Assembly (NCBI GenBank): GCA_016286365.1
Contig: JAEESN010000001.1
Span: 1-64,000, forward strand
Origin: Treponema sp.
GTDB lineage: Bacteria; Spirochaetota; Spirochaetia; Treponematales; Treponemataceae
DNA length: 64,000 nt
Reading direction: 5' to 3'
Part shown: piece by piece, positions 1 through 10,613 of the stretch
How the letters are laid out: each line of letters starts with the position of its first letter
Position numbering within the stretch: the first letter of the stretch is position 1
Notes under the pieces: model-generated
The model's database searches: none
What the model saw: only the letters and a program-made list of their open reading frames with translations
Told to the model about the DNA's origin: nothing
Made by a program: the position numbers and the translations under genes

Positions 1-99
1 GATTTGGTTGAATATATTACATATTACAACACAGAGCGTATTAAAATGGGATTAAACGGCCTGAGCCCTATTGAATTTAGAGCTCAATATGCCGCATAA
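1..99 (+). CDS. IS3-family transposase (OrfB, integrase core), C-terminal fragment
   Basis: Open from the first base to TAA at 97-99, 32 residues visible. The peptide reads DLVEYITYYNTERIKMG and then LNGLSPIEFRAQ, which is the characteristic C-terminus of IS3/IS150 OrfB transposases (YN..R....L.G.SP..YR). The catalytic DDE residues lie upstream of the window. Whether the full copy is intact cannot be judged here. The element sits next to the phase-variable lipoprotein locus, consistent with an accessory region that undergoes rearrangement. Confidence 0.8.
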   Translation, partial: DLVEYITYYNTERIKMGLNGLSPIEFRAQYAA

Positions 100-127
100 T
101 TTTGTCTATAAAAAAGGGTTCAGTTCA
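1..127 (+). mobile_element. Right end of an IS3-family insertion sequence (truncated by window edge)
   Basis: This stretch contains the last codons of an IS3-type transposase followed by a short tail that ends in GGGTTCAGTTCA (116-127). Read on the other strand this is TGAACTGAACCC, which resembles the terminal inverted repeat of IS150/IS3-group elements. The left end lies outside the window, so the partner repeat and the target duplication cannot be checked. The boundary at 127 is an inference. Confidence 0.65.
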
Positions 128-131
128 TTAC

Positions 132-163
132 CTGGCACGCCAGCGTGTAGCGCACGAGTGCGC
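132..163. repeat. GC-rich chain of overlapping palindromes
   Basis: Within AT-rich DNA just past the IS end there is a roughly 32-base GC-rich island made of overlapping inverted repeats: CTGGC-AC-GCCAG (132-143), CACGC-CA-GCGTG (136-147), CGTG-N5-CACG (144-156) and GCGCAC-GA-GTGCGC (150-163), the last followed by GGTTTT. It can form several mutually exclusive hairpins. It could be a dispersed palindromic repeat, an IS-associated structure or a terminator-like remnant. The rest of 164-304 shows no gene. Confidence 0.7.
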
Positions 164-209
164 GGTTTTGCAAATCCACTAGGCAACTGTAAGCGATTTT
201 TGCTCTCAG

Positions 210-239
210 TTAACATTTTTTTGTAGAAAAAATTAATAT
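210..239 (+). promoter_or_regulatory. Weak candidate promoter for the phase-variable lipoprotein gene
   Basis: TTAACA (210-215) and TAATAT (234-239) are separated by 18 bases, about 65 bases upstream of the proposed GTG start. The region is very AT-rich, so chance matches are likely. No other recognisable promoter lies between the IS end and the gene. Confidence 0.2.
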
Positions 240-304
240 TCTATAGTAATATTTAGGTATCAACTTAGTTTTATAAAAAAAGTTTACTTGGTGAGTGTTT
301 GTCG

Positions 305-2996
<2,692 letters not shown>

Positions 2997-3037
2997 TAAT
3001 CCCCATTCCTTTTCCTCATACATTTACAAAGTCCCTC

Positions 3038-3082
3038 TGCATGTGTTAATATAATTTATTATATTTTAAAAACTTACATGCA
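3038..3082. repeat. Nested inverted repeats between the two lipoprotein genes
   Basis: Outer arms TGCATGT (3038-3044) and ACATGCA (3076-3082) enclose a second palindrome AATATAAT-TT-ATTATATT (3048-3065). The two are offset by about 3 bases, so one continuous hairpin would carry a bulge. The structure lies in the 120-base gap upstream of the second lipoprotein gene. It could be a weak terminator for the first gene or a regulator site for the second, since TATAAT-like sequences lie inside it. Confidence 0.5.
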
Positions 3083-3116
3083 ATTCAATTCTGGTTGTTT
3101 TTTTTGAGGGTTGTGA

Positions 3117-6100
3117 ATGAAGACTTTTAACCATTTTTTACGTTCTGCTCTGTTTCTTACTGCGCTTGTTCTTTCTGTTTTCTCCTGCAACATGTTTGAC
3201 GCATCGGTAAATGATTATTTAAGTTATTATACGCAGGGTATTTTTGCAAGTGAAATTAGCCCTTATGAAAATATGCCTTCTAAATATATCAACGGCATTC
3301 TTTATATTCCTTCTAATCTAGAACAGTATTATTGTTTGGAATTTTATTATTCAGATACAAAAAATAGAGAGCATGTACGTTTTTGTTATAAAGATGCTTT
3401 AGATATTACTCGAGGTTTTCCAGGGTACTCTTCTTCTGCTGATTATTATGCTGATCTTGATCATAATAATCATCATTGTAAAATTTATTTCAGTCCTTCA
3501 TATCTCAAAAGTAAAGACAAAGAAACCGCAGACAGAAATATTAATTTAAAATTATTGTTTCAATATGCCAGCACAGATGATTTTGCAGATCCGATTGACA
3601 CCGAACCCTTCTACCTGAACTGCGTCGTAAACACTCCGCCGGAAATCCTGGAAGATAATTATACATATTGTAAACTGATTGTTGACGGGGTAAAAAGAAA
3701 TATCCTTTGTTTTAATATTAAACCCGAAGAAGAAAATCTTTATGGGGATCTAAAAAATTCAAACGGAAATTACACAATCAGAATAAACGGAACTCAATAC
3801 GAGTTTTATTTTGACACAACAACTCATAAACCTGTTTTCCAGGGAACAAATAAGTTTTATAGCTCAATAAGCAGTATTCCGGGCGGCAGCGGGCTTGAAA
3901 CTCCCGAAGGAGGATTCGAAGCAAAGACAAATCCTGTTTATTTTGTCACAGACGAAAATACAGAAAAACTCTACGAAATTCTTATTGTAGATAACCACGG
4001 TCTTGAAAAAAAATATACGATTTCTACAAAGCCATCCGGAAAACAAAAGCTTAATCTTAGTGTATCTGAAGGAATTGATTCTATTGAGATTACACCTGAT
4101 TTTACGGCAGTTCCTCAAAAACAAGGCGAAACCCCAATCACTGTAAATAATCTTATCCTTGTTTATACAATAGATGATGGTGAACTCCAGCAAAAGAACT
4201 TTAATAATAATGATACGACTCCTTTTACTATTTACGTTCCTGGGGGCACAGAAAGAATCAATTATTATATGAAAACCGATCAGCCAGACATAAACCAGAG
4301 TGAACACAAAGAAACAAAATTTACCCTCCAGAAAAAAATTTATGTTAAACCAACCCCAGAAGACTCGAACTACAGAGGCGGTACAAGCGACACCCCATGG
4401 AACATCAAAGACGCCCTTGAATACCTTGGCCACCAGACCGGCGAATGGACCTTGGATGTCGGCAGCGGGGAGTATAAGGCTATGTCTGAGGCTGATATAG
4501 ATGCTGTAGGAGAAGCTTTTATATATGTGAAAAAAGACCCGTCTGTTAATGTAAAAATAAACATCGAGGGAGAATCAGATACCCAAAGAGCCACATTTAA
4601 TGCAAATAGTATAGGCCGTGTTTTTTCTGCAAATGGAGTACCGGTTAGTTTAAAGTATGTGAACATTGCAGGTGGAAATTATGATAAAAATGGTGCAGGA
4701 GTAGTGTCGAACAATTCTTTATCTCTTGAAAACTGTAATATATATGGTAATACATCAACAATATGTCAATCTTCAGATCCAGAATTTAACGACGGTACAG
4801 GACATGGTGGAGGAATATATAAAAGCGGAACCACTCTGTTGTATGTAAAGAATTGTAAAGTTTATAGTAATGAATCAAAACGTAAAGGAGCAGGAATTTT
4901 CGTAAATTCTAGTACAGTTTATATCGAAAACACTAAAATTTATGATAATAAATCAGGTACATGGGGTGGTGGTATTTGGAATCAAAATGGTAACGTTTAT
5001 ATATATGGTGGAAGTATAATTGGTACAGCTTCAGATGATACGGCACAATATACTGAAAATTTAGGAAAATATTCAAATAGAGCAGGAAGTGGTGGTGGAG
5101 GAATTTATTCAAAAAAGGGAACTATCAATATAGGCTATTATCTTGATGAGGAACAAGAACTTACAGAAGATGATGAGCATACAAATTCTGTAATCTATAA
5201 TACTGCAAACTATGGTGGTGGCATTTATTGTGATCGGGCATTAGTACGTATGTATAAAGGTATTATTAATTGTAATTATGGGTATCAAGGTGGAGGAGTA
5301 TATTTATATAAATCTAGTGACGATCTCTCAAAATTTAACATAAAAGATTCATCAATGAGCAAGAATAATGTAAGTAATAAGGGTGGTGCAGTTTATGTTG
5401 AAGATAAAGAAAAAACAGTTTTTATGCCTATGGGAACTGTTACTATAGATTCAAGCTCCGCAAAAAATAATGATGTTTATTTGTATTATGAAACTGACCC
5501 TCAAAAAACGCCAGTCGATACCGCTATATCATTAAATTCTAGTTCTGAACTTGATTCTTCTTCGCATATTTCAATTACTCCTGGTAGTTATTCTGATACA
5601 AATCCTAAATTAGTCGGTATTGCTGTTGCAGATATAGCCCAAAAATATAAATGCTTCTCTGTAACAAAATCCGGTAATACTGAATATTTTCTAAATCCAA
5701 AAGCAGTATTAACAACATACCAGCCGGCAGAAACCTTACCCGATAACTATTCTGTTTCTAGCGGAAAGACCCTCTACGTCTGGTCCGGGGCCGATATTAC
5801 AAGAATTGCCGCTTTATCTAAAAACTATGATTTTACCGGTGCAACTGTAAAACTTCTGGATAATATTCAGACATCAATAAGAGATGATGATGATCAGATC
5901 GGTTCATCTGATAAACCTTTTAACGGTATTTTTGATGGAAACAGTAAAGAAATAAATTGTTCGAATAATACAGATGCTATATTTCATATTACAGGTGGTA
6001 GTGCTGAAATTAAAAATATTAAACTAACCGGCTCAGTTACATTAAACGATAGTGTTCCACAATATCCAGCTTTACTTATTGCTTTAATGAAAGGTGGAAA

Positions 6101-6827
6101 AATTGAAGACTGCAAAAACTATTGTTCATTAACTATAACAACAGGAGTAGATCTTAAATGTGTAGGAGCACTTGTAAGTCAGGCACAAAAGAATAGTGAT
6201 GAGACAGCTTATGCAGAATTAAATAAATGCATTAATTATGCTTATGTTAATGTTACTTGTACGGAACAAGATAGCTATGGATGTGTAGGTGGGCTTGTTG
6301 GATCGTCTGCTGGATGTAATTTTACAAATTGTGCTCAAAGAAACTATGTAAAAGGAGGAAAGCATGCAGGAGGCCTTCTTGGTAAATTTGCAGGTTATAC
6401 TACGGCAAGTACTTTTAGAAATTGTTATGTTTCTGCAAATGTAACATCAACTGTGTCCGGGGGCTTTGCAGGAGGATTAACAAATTCTCATTTAACTTAT
6501 GAATATCCTGTTGAATTTTATAATTGTTATTATATGGGAACATTATATACAAATAATGGTTCTTCTGGCGGCTTTGTAGGAAATGATTACGGGGCTAATC
6601 CTAATTCAAACACATTAAAATTTTCAAATTGTATACTTGTCCAAAATTACTATACTGGAAATGCTACTTATGAACCTAATCCAGAGGAAGGTACAACAAT
6701 AGAAGCTGATAGTGATACAATAACCAAAATTAAAAATAAATTAAATTCAATAGCCAATGATAATGAAAATTATACGAGATTTAAAAATTTAAATAATAGA
6801 TGTGTTTTCGATGATGAAACCCAATAG
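3117..6827 (+). CDS. Large beta-helix lipoprotein with GLUG-like C-terminal repeats
   Basis: 1236 residues. ATG 3117 follows GAGGG (3106-3110), itself preceded by a T8 run. The signal peptide (MKTFNHFLRSALFLTALVL) ends in lipobox VFSC with Cys24, so export and lipid anchoring are expected. Residues about 150-400 match the first lipoprotein (VNTPPEIL, NGTQYEF, KPVFQ, NPVYFVT), which shows tandem paralogy. Residues about 500-780 form a beta-helix with GGGIY/GGGVY repeats. Residues about 1015-1125 carry GGLVG, GGLLGKFAG and GGFAGG turns typical of GLUG-motif surface proteins. Roles such as adhesin or glycan binding are guesses. Unlike its neighbour it has no repeat tract in the signal peptide and is intact. 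The next gene has its own promoter. Confidence 0.85.
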   Translation: MKTFNHFLRSALFLTALVLSVFSCNMFDASVNDYLSYYTQGIFASEISPYENMPSKYINGILYIPSNLEQYYCLEFYYSDTKNREHVRFCYKDALDITRGFPGYSSSADYYADLDHNNHHCKIYFSPSYLKSKDKETADRNINLKLLFQYASTDDFADPIDTEPFYLNCVVNTPPEILEDNYTYCKLIVDGVKRNILCFNIKPEEENLYGDLKNSNGNYTIRINGTQYEFYFDTTTHKPVFQGTNKFYSSISSIPGGSGLETPEGGFEAKTNPVYFVTDENTEKLYEILIVDNHGLEKKYTISTKPSGKQKLNLSVSEGIDSIEITPDFTAVPQKQGETPITVNNLILVYTIDDGELQQKNFNNNDTTPFTIYVPGGTERINYYMKTDQPDINQSEHKETKFTLQKKIYVKPTPEDSNYRGGTSDTPWNIKDALEYLGHQTGEWTLDVGSGEYKAMSEADIDAVGEAFIYVKKDPSVNVKINIEGESDTQRATFNANSIGRVFSANGVPVSLKYVNIAGGNYDKNGAGVVSNNSLSLENCNIYGNTSTICQSSDPEFNDGTGHGGGIYKSGTTLLYVKNCKVYSNESKRKGAGIFVNSSTVYIENTKIYDNKSGTWGGGIWNQNGNVYIYGGSIIGTASDDTAQYTENLGKYSNRAGSGGGGIYSKKGTINIGYYLDEEQELTEDDEHTNSVIYNTANYGGGIYCDRALVRMYKGIINCNYGYQGGGVYLYKSSDDLSKFNIKDSSMSKNNVSNKGGAVYVEDKEKTVFMPMGTVTIDSSSAKNNDVYLYYETDPQKTPVDTAISLNSSSELDSSSHISITPGSYSDTNPKLVGIAVADIAQKYKCFSVTKSGNTEYFLNPKAVLTTYQPAETLPDNYSVSSGKTLYVWSGADITRIAALSKNYDFTGATVKLLDNIQTSIRDDDDQIGSSDKPFNGIFDGNSKEINCSNNTDAIFHITGGSAEIKNIKLTGSVTLNDSVPQYPALLIALMKGGKIEDCKNYCSLTITTGVDLKCVGALVSQAQKNSDETAYAELNKCINYAYVNVTCTEQDSYGCVGGLVGSSAGCNFTNCAQRNYVKGGKHAGGLLGKFAGYTTASTFRNCYVSANVTSTVSGGFAGGLTNSHLTYEYPVEFYNCYYMGTLYTNNGSSGGFVGNDYGANPNSNTLKFSNCILVQNYYTGNATYEPNPEEGTTIEADSDTITKIKNKLNSIANDNENYTRFKNLNNRCVFDDETQ

Positions 6828-6840
6828 TATTCCTCCTCAC

Positions 6841-6869
6841 TTGACTAAAAACAGGATTTTATTCATAAT
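6841..6869 (+). promoter_or_regulatory. Sigma-70-type promoter upstream of the COX24-like gene
   Basis: TTGACT (6841-6846) and CATAAT (6864-6869) are separated by 17 bases. The predicted transcription start, near 6876, leaves a leader of about 25 bases before the GTG at 6900. This is one of the best promoter matches in the window and fits a small, highly expressed gene closed by a strong terminator. Confidence 0.6.
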
Positions 6870-6899
6870 ATAAAGACTTTATAAAGTAGGAGTGCCATC

Positions 6900-6989
6900 G
6901 TGCCTTGTGGTAAGAAAAGAAAGCGCCAGAAGATGGCGACACATAAGCGAAAGAAGATGCTTAGACGTAATCGACATAAGAGCAGTTAG
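6900..6989 (+). CDS. 29-residue COX24/AURKAIP1-domain (mS38-like) basic protein
   Basis: GTG start with AGGAG at 6888-6892 (7-base spacer) and TAG at 6987-6989. The product begins MPCGKKRKRQKMATHKRKK and is almost entirely Lys/Arg/His. This matches the very short AURKAIP1/COX24-domain proteins found in spirochaetes and Bacteroidetes, whose mitochondrial relatives (mS38) bind the small ribosomal subunit. A role as a small-subunit ribosomal protein is inferred from the family. It is a monocistronic unit between a strong promoter and a strong terminator, which fits high expression. Its size makes it easily missed in annotation. Confidence 0.85.
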   Translation: MPCGKKRKRQKMATHKRKKMLRRNRHKSS

Positions 6990-7018
6990 TTCTAGGTCGA
7001 ATGCTTGTGTAGTAGACT

Positions 7019-7049
7019 AAGACCGCGTAGAAAACGCGGTCTTTTTTTT
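7019..7049 (+). terminator. Rho-independent terminator after the COX24-like gene
   Basis: GACCGCGT (7021-7028), loop AGAAA, ACGCGGTC (7034-7041), then eight T residues (7042-7049). It is flanked by AA before and TT after, which extend the stem. It separates the small gene from dxs. Confidence 0.93.
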
Positions 7050-7071
7050 CAATAAAGAGTTTGCGGGAAAA

Positions 7072-8973
7072 ATGTTATCTAAGATACATTCACCAGAAGA
7101 TATAAAAAATCTTTCTCAAAAAGAATTAAAGGAACTCGCCGGCGAAATCAGAACTACAATACTCGAAGTAGTAGGTAAAAACGGCGGTCATCTTGCTAGT
7201 AATCTTGGTGTTGTAGAATTAACCATCGCTTTACACCGCTGCTTTAATACTCCAAAAGACGCTATCGTATGGGATGTAAGCCATCAGTGTTATGCACATA
7301 AACTCCTAACCGGAAGATACAATAACTTTTCTACACTCAGAAAAAAAGACGGAATCTCGGGTTTTACAAATAAAGACGAAAGCCCCCACGACTTTTTTAC
7401 AAGCGGTCATTCATCAACTTCCATATCTGCCTCTCTGGGGCTTTTAACTGCCTGGGAAATAGAACACAAAGAAGGCAAGGTAATTGCAGTAATAGGAGAC
7501 GGTGCATTAACAGGAGGCATGGCTTTCGAAGCACTTTCTCATACAGGTCAGCTTTGTAAAAACCTTATTGTAATCGTAAACGATAATCAGATGTCCATAG
7601 ATCACAATACGGGCTCTCTTTCGCGTTATTTAAGCCGTCTTTCCATGTCTCCAAAGTATCAGACCTTCAGATACCACGTAGATAAGTGCATAGATAAGAT
7701 TCCATATTTTGGTCGCTTTTTCGAAAAAATCATCTTCCGCATCAAGAGGTCTTTAAAAGGTCTTATCCTTACAAATAATCTTTTTACCGATTTGGGTTTT
7801 GAATACGTTGGTCCGCTCGACGGTCACAATGAACAGGTTTTAGAAAAAGTATTAAAAAGAGTTTCAAAACTTCATCGTCCTGTTGTTGTTCACGTTGTTA
7901 CTAAAAAAGGAAAAGGCTACAGCCCTGCAGAAAATAATCCCGAGCTCTTCCACGGGATCGGGCCTTTCCAGATAAGCGACGGTACTGTAGAAAAATTCGA
8001 CACTTTAAGTTTTACAGAAGCATTCAGCAACATGATTGTAGATAAAGCTTCCCAAAACGATAAGATTGTATGTATAACTGCGGCTATGGCAAAGGGTACG
8101 GGGCTTACAAGATTTTCTTATAAATATCCGGAGCGTTTTTTTGATGTTGGAATTGCAGAAGAGCATGCGGTAACCTTTGCAGGTGGACTTGCCCGTGGCG
8201 GTTTAATCCCTGTTGTCTGCATTTATTCTACATTCATCCAGCGCGCCGTTGACCAGATGATTCACGATGTGAGCCTTCAAAATGCTCATGCAATTTTTAT
8301 GCTGGACAGGGCAGGCGCCGTTCCCGACGATGGAGTAACTCATCAGGGTGTTTTTGATATTGCCTTATTCAGGTCCATCCCTAATCTTAATATTTTAAGT
8401 CCTGTAAGTCAGAAGGATTTGGACCTTTGTTTTGATTATGCTTTAAACGATTCTTCTGCAACTGTAATAAGGTATCCAAAGCTTTCGTGCCCTTCAGAAC
8501 TTAATCAGTTTAATACTCCTGTAGAAAAGGGAAGGGGTATTTTTATTCCGTGCAGCGAGCTTACTATCGGGAATATACCAGAATCACAACTCGAAAAAAT
8601 CAAACATAAAATCCTTGTTGTTTCTACAGGCGGAATGTTTTCGGAAGTTAAGGTTGCCGTGCGTTCAGTTCTTTTAAGCGACGGATATGCAGATATCTAT
8701 CTTTTAAGATTCATTAAACCTTTAGACGAAGAATATTTTACCAGCATTGCTAAAAAATATTATGGAATTGTTTTTGTAGAAGACGGAGTGATTACAGGCG
8801 GCATAAGCGAATATCTAAACAGCATCCTCTATAAAAATAAAATTTACAATACAAAGATTCTAGGTTTTAAAGACAGATATTTTGATCACGGAACAAGAGC
8901 CGAAGTTTTAGACGAAGCAGGACTTTCTTCTAAAGCAATAGAAAATGCCGTAAAGGAGCTTTCACGTGCTTAA
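7072..8973 (+). CDS. dxs: 1-deoxy-D-xylulose-5-phosphate synthase
   Basis: 633 residues, normal length for DXS. The enzyme condenses pyruvate and glyceraldehyde 3-phosphate to DXP with thiamine diphosphate, the first step of the MEP isoprenoid pathway, in the cytosol. Visible motifs are the ThDP/Mg site GDGALTGGMAFEAL followed by NDNQMSID, and the transketolase-type catalytic region EEHAVTFAGGLA. ATG 7072 has only a weak GGGAA upstream. It lies just past a terminator, so it probably starts a new transcript, and its 3' end overlaps folP by 8 bases. Clear family member. Confidence 0.97.
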   Translation: MLSKIHSPEDIKNLSQKELKELAGEIRTTILEVVGKNGGHLASNLGVVELTIALHRCFNTPKDAIVWDVSHQCYAHKLLTGRYNNFSTLRKKDGISGFTNKDESPHDFFTSGHSSTSISASLGLLTAWEIEHKEGKVIAVIGDGALTGGMAFEALSHTGQLCKNLIVIVNDNQMSIDHNTGSLSRYLSRLSMSPKYQTFRYHVDKCIDKIPYFGRFFEKIIFRIKRSLKGLILTNNLFTDLGFEYVGPLDGHNEQVLEKVLKRVSKLHRPVVVHVVTKKGKGYSPAENNPELFHGIGPFQISDGTVEKFDTLSFTEAFSNMIVDKASQNDKIVCITAAMAKGTGLTRFSYKYPERFFDVGIAEEHAVTFAGGLARGGLIPVVCIYSTFIQRAVDQMIHDVSLQNAHAIFMLDRAGAVPDDGVTHQGVFDIALFRSIPNLNILSPVSQKDLDLCFDYALNDSSATVIRYPKLSCPSELNQFNTPVEKGRGIFIPCSELTIGNIPESQLEKIKHKILVVSTGGMFSEVKVAVRSVLLSDGYADIYLLRFIKPLDEEYFTSIAKKYYGIVFVEDGVITGGISEYLNSILYKNKIYNTKILGFKDRYFDHGTRAEVLDEAGLSSKAIENAVKELSRA

Positions 8974-9772
8974 GATGACTTTTGGAGAAAGAACAATTTC
9001 TACAGAGCGCAGGGCATTTATTATGGGAATTGTAAACGCAACTCCTGATTCTTTTTTTTCTAAGAGCCGCGGTGGTGTGAATAAAGCTTTTGAACTTTTG
9101 GATCAGGGTGCAGATATAATCGACATTGGCGGAGAATCTACAAGACCCGGCTTTACACAAGTAAGCAAAGAAGAAGAGATAAAAAGAATTGTCCCGGTGA
9201 TTAAAGCGCTAAGAAAAAAATCAGATGTAGTAATTTCTGTAGATACAAGAAAAAAAGAAGTGATGAAGGCAGCGTACGAAGAAGGAGCAGATATTTTAAA
9301 TGATGTTTCTTCTTTTGAGTCAGACCCCGCTCTTGCTGATTACGCAGCAGAAAAAAATCTTTCTGTAATTTTGATGCACGGCTATAACAAAAGCGAAAAT
9401 CATGAAAGCTCTGAAAATATCACAAAAGAAGTTTCTGATTATCTTTTAGAAAGAGCGAATTTTGCAATAGCTCACGGAATCAAAAAAGAAAAAATCATCC
9501 TGGACCCCGGAATCGGCTTTGGAAAAACTAACGAAGAAAATATCAGCCTTATAAAAGATACAGAAAAATTATGCAGTTCAGGCTATCCTCTTTTAATGGC
9601 GCTTTCGCGTAAGCGTGTAATCGGAAATATGACAGGGCGTGATGTAGAAGAAAGGCTTACAGGAACAGTAACTGCTGACTTAATTTCTGTTATAAAAGGG
9701 GCAAAAATCCTTCGTGTTCACGATGTAAAAGAGACTTTAGATTCATTAAATGTAATGAAATATTTGCTTTAG
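8966..9772 (+). CDS. folP: Dihydropteroate synthase
   Basis: 268 residues. It joins p-aminobenzoate to dihydropterin pyrophosphate in folate synthesis and is the sulfonamide target. The N-terminal signature MGIVNATPDSFF and the pterin-binding DIGGESTRPG loop are present, followed by SVDTRK, ILDPGIGFGKT and RKRVIG. A GTG at 8966 is preferred over the ATG at 8975 because GGAG at 8955-8958 is 7 bases upstream of the GTG. It overlaps dxs by 8 bases, which suggests translational coupling. It is followed after 25 bases by cdaA. Confidence 0.96.
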   Translation: MLKMTFGERTISTERRAFIMGIVNATPDSFFSKSRGGVNKAFELLDQGADIIDIGGESTRPGFTQVSKEEEIKRIVPVIKALRKKSDVVISVDTRKKEVMKAAYEEGADILNDVSSFESDPALADYAAEKNLSVILMHGYNKSENHESSENITKEVSDYLLERANFAIAHGIKKEKIILDPGIGFGKTNEENISLIKDTEKLCSSGYPLLMALSRKRVIGNMTGRDVEERLTGTVTADLISVIKGAKILRVHDVKETLDSLNVMKYLL

Positions 9773-9797
9773 TATGATATAATATTCAGTAAGTTTT

Positions 9798-10613
9798 ATG
9801 GAATTATACAGCAAATTTTTATACATTTATGATTTTATTGCTCCTGTTTTAGATGTAGGAATCTTATGTTTTCTGCTTTATAAGATTTATGATTTTATGC
9901 AGAAGACAAACAGCTTTCAGATTCTTAAATCAGCAATCATAATCGGAAGTGCTTTTGTAATTGCCGTAATCTTTAAATTAAATACAATCATCTGGCTCAT
10001 GCGTATTGCTGCTCCCGGTCTTGTAATTGCGTTTGCAGTAATCTTCCAGCCCGAAATCCGTAAGCTCTTTTTAAGAATAGGGCAGAACCAGTGGCTTTCT
10101 TTTGGTACTCGTTCCAAAGACACATATATCGATTCAGTTTTGACTGCCGCAGACATGCTTTCCAATCAGAGGCGCGGTATGCTTGCAGTTTTTTTAAGAC
10201 ACACAAGGCTCGAAAATATCATACAGACAGGAACAAAGCTTAATGCCGATTTATCTTCCGGTCTTTTAGTTACTGTATTCGGGCACGACACCCCCTTACA
10301 CGATGGAGCATGTTTTATTCAGGGCGGTAAACTTATTGCTGCCGGATGTTTTCTTCCGCTCAGCGAAGATTACAACATCAAAAAAACATTCGGAACACGT
10401 CACCGTGCGGCATTAGGTCTTTCTGAAGTTTCCGATGCGGTTGTTCTTGTCGTATCCGAAGAAACAGGTGCTTTGAGCCTGGCTTATGATTCAAAATTAA
10501 ACTATGACTTAAGCGTAGAAGAAGTTCGAAAGATTCTTGAAAGCCTTCTTGAAATTACTTCTGAATCTAAAAATACAGAGGAGGTAACAGATGAAACTAA
10601 AGCAGTTAACTGA
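9798..10613 (+). CDS. cdaA: Diadenylate cyclase CdaA (c-di-AMP synthase)
   Basis: 271 residues. It makes cyclic di-AMP from two ATP. The N-terminal third has about three membrane helices, and the DisA_N catalytic domain follows with LHDGACF and the GTRHRAALG motif, both essential in this family. It overlaps cdaR by 23 bases, the usual cdaA-cdaR pairing. c-di-AMP commonly controls potassium and osmolyte transport and envelope homeostasis; no glmM is adjacent here. Assignment is firm; the local signalling targets are not visible in this window. Confidence 0.95.
   Translation: MELYSKFLYIYDFIAPVLDVGILCFLLYKIYDFMQKTNSFQILKSAIIIGSAFVIAVIFKLNTIIWLMRIAAPGLVIAFAVIFQPEIRKLFLRIGQNQWLSFGTRSKDTYIDSVLTAADMLSNQRRGMLAVFLRHTRLENIIQTGTKLNADLSSGLLVTVFGHDTPLHDGACFIQGGKLIAAGCFLPLSEDYNIKKTFGTRHRAALGLSEVSDAVVLVVSEETGALSLAYDSKLNYDLSVEEVRKILESLLEITSESKNTEEVTDETKAVN

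Noticed and set aside
3098-3105. T8 run before the second lipoprotein gene as a phase-variation tract
   Set aside because: Only eight bases in an AT-rich region, and outside the coding frame; too short to claim switching.
3864-4433. 189-residue minus-strand ORF
   Set aside because: Antisense to the intact lipoprotein gene; no RBS, no family features, typical shadow of AT-rich coding sequence.
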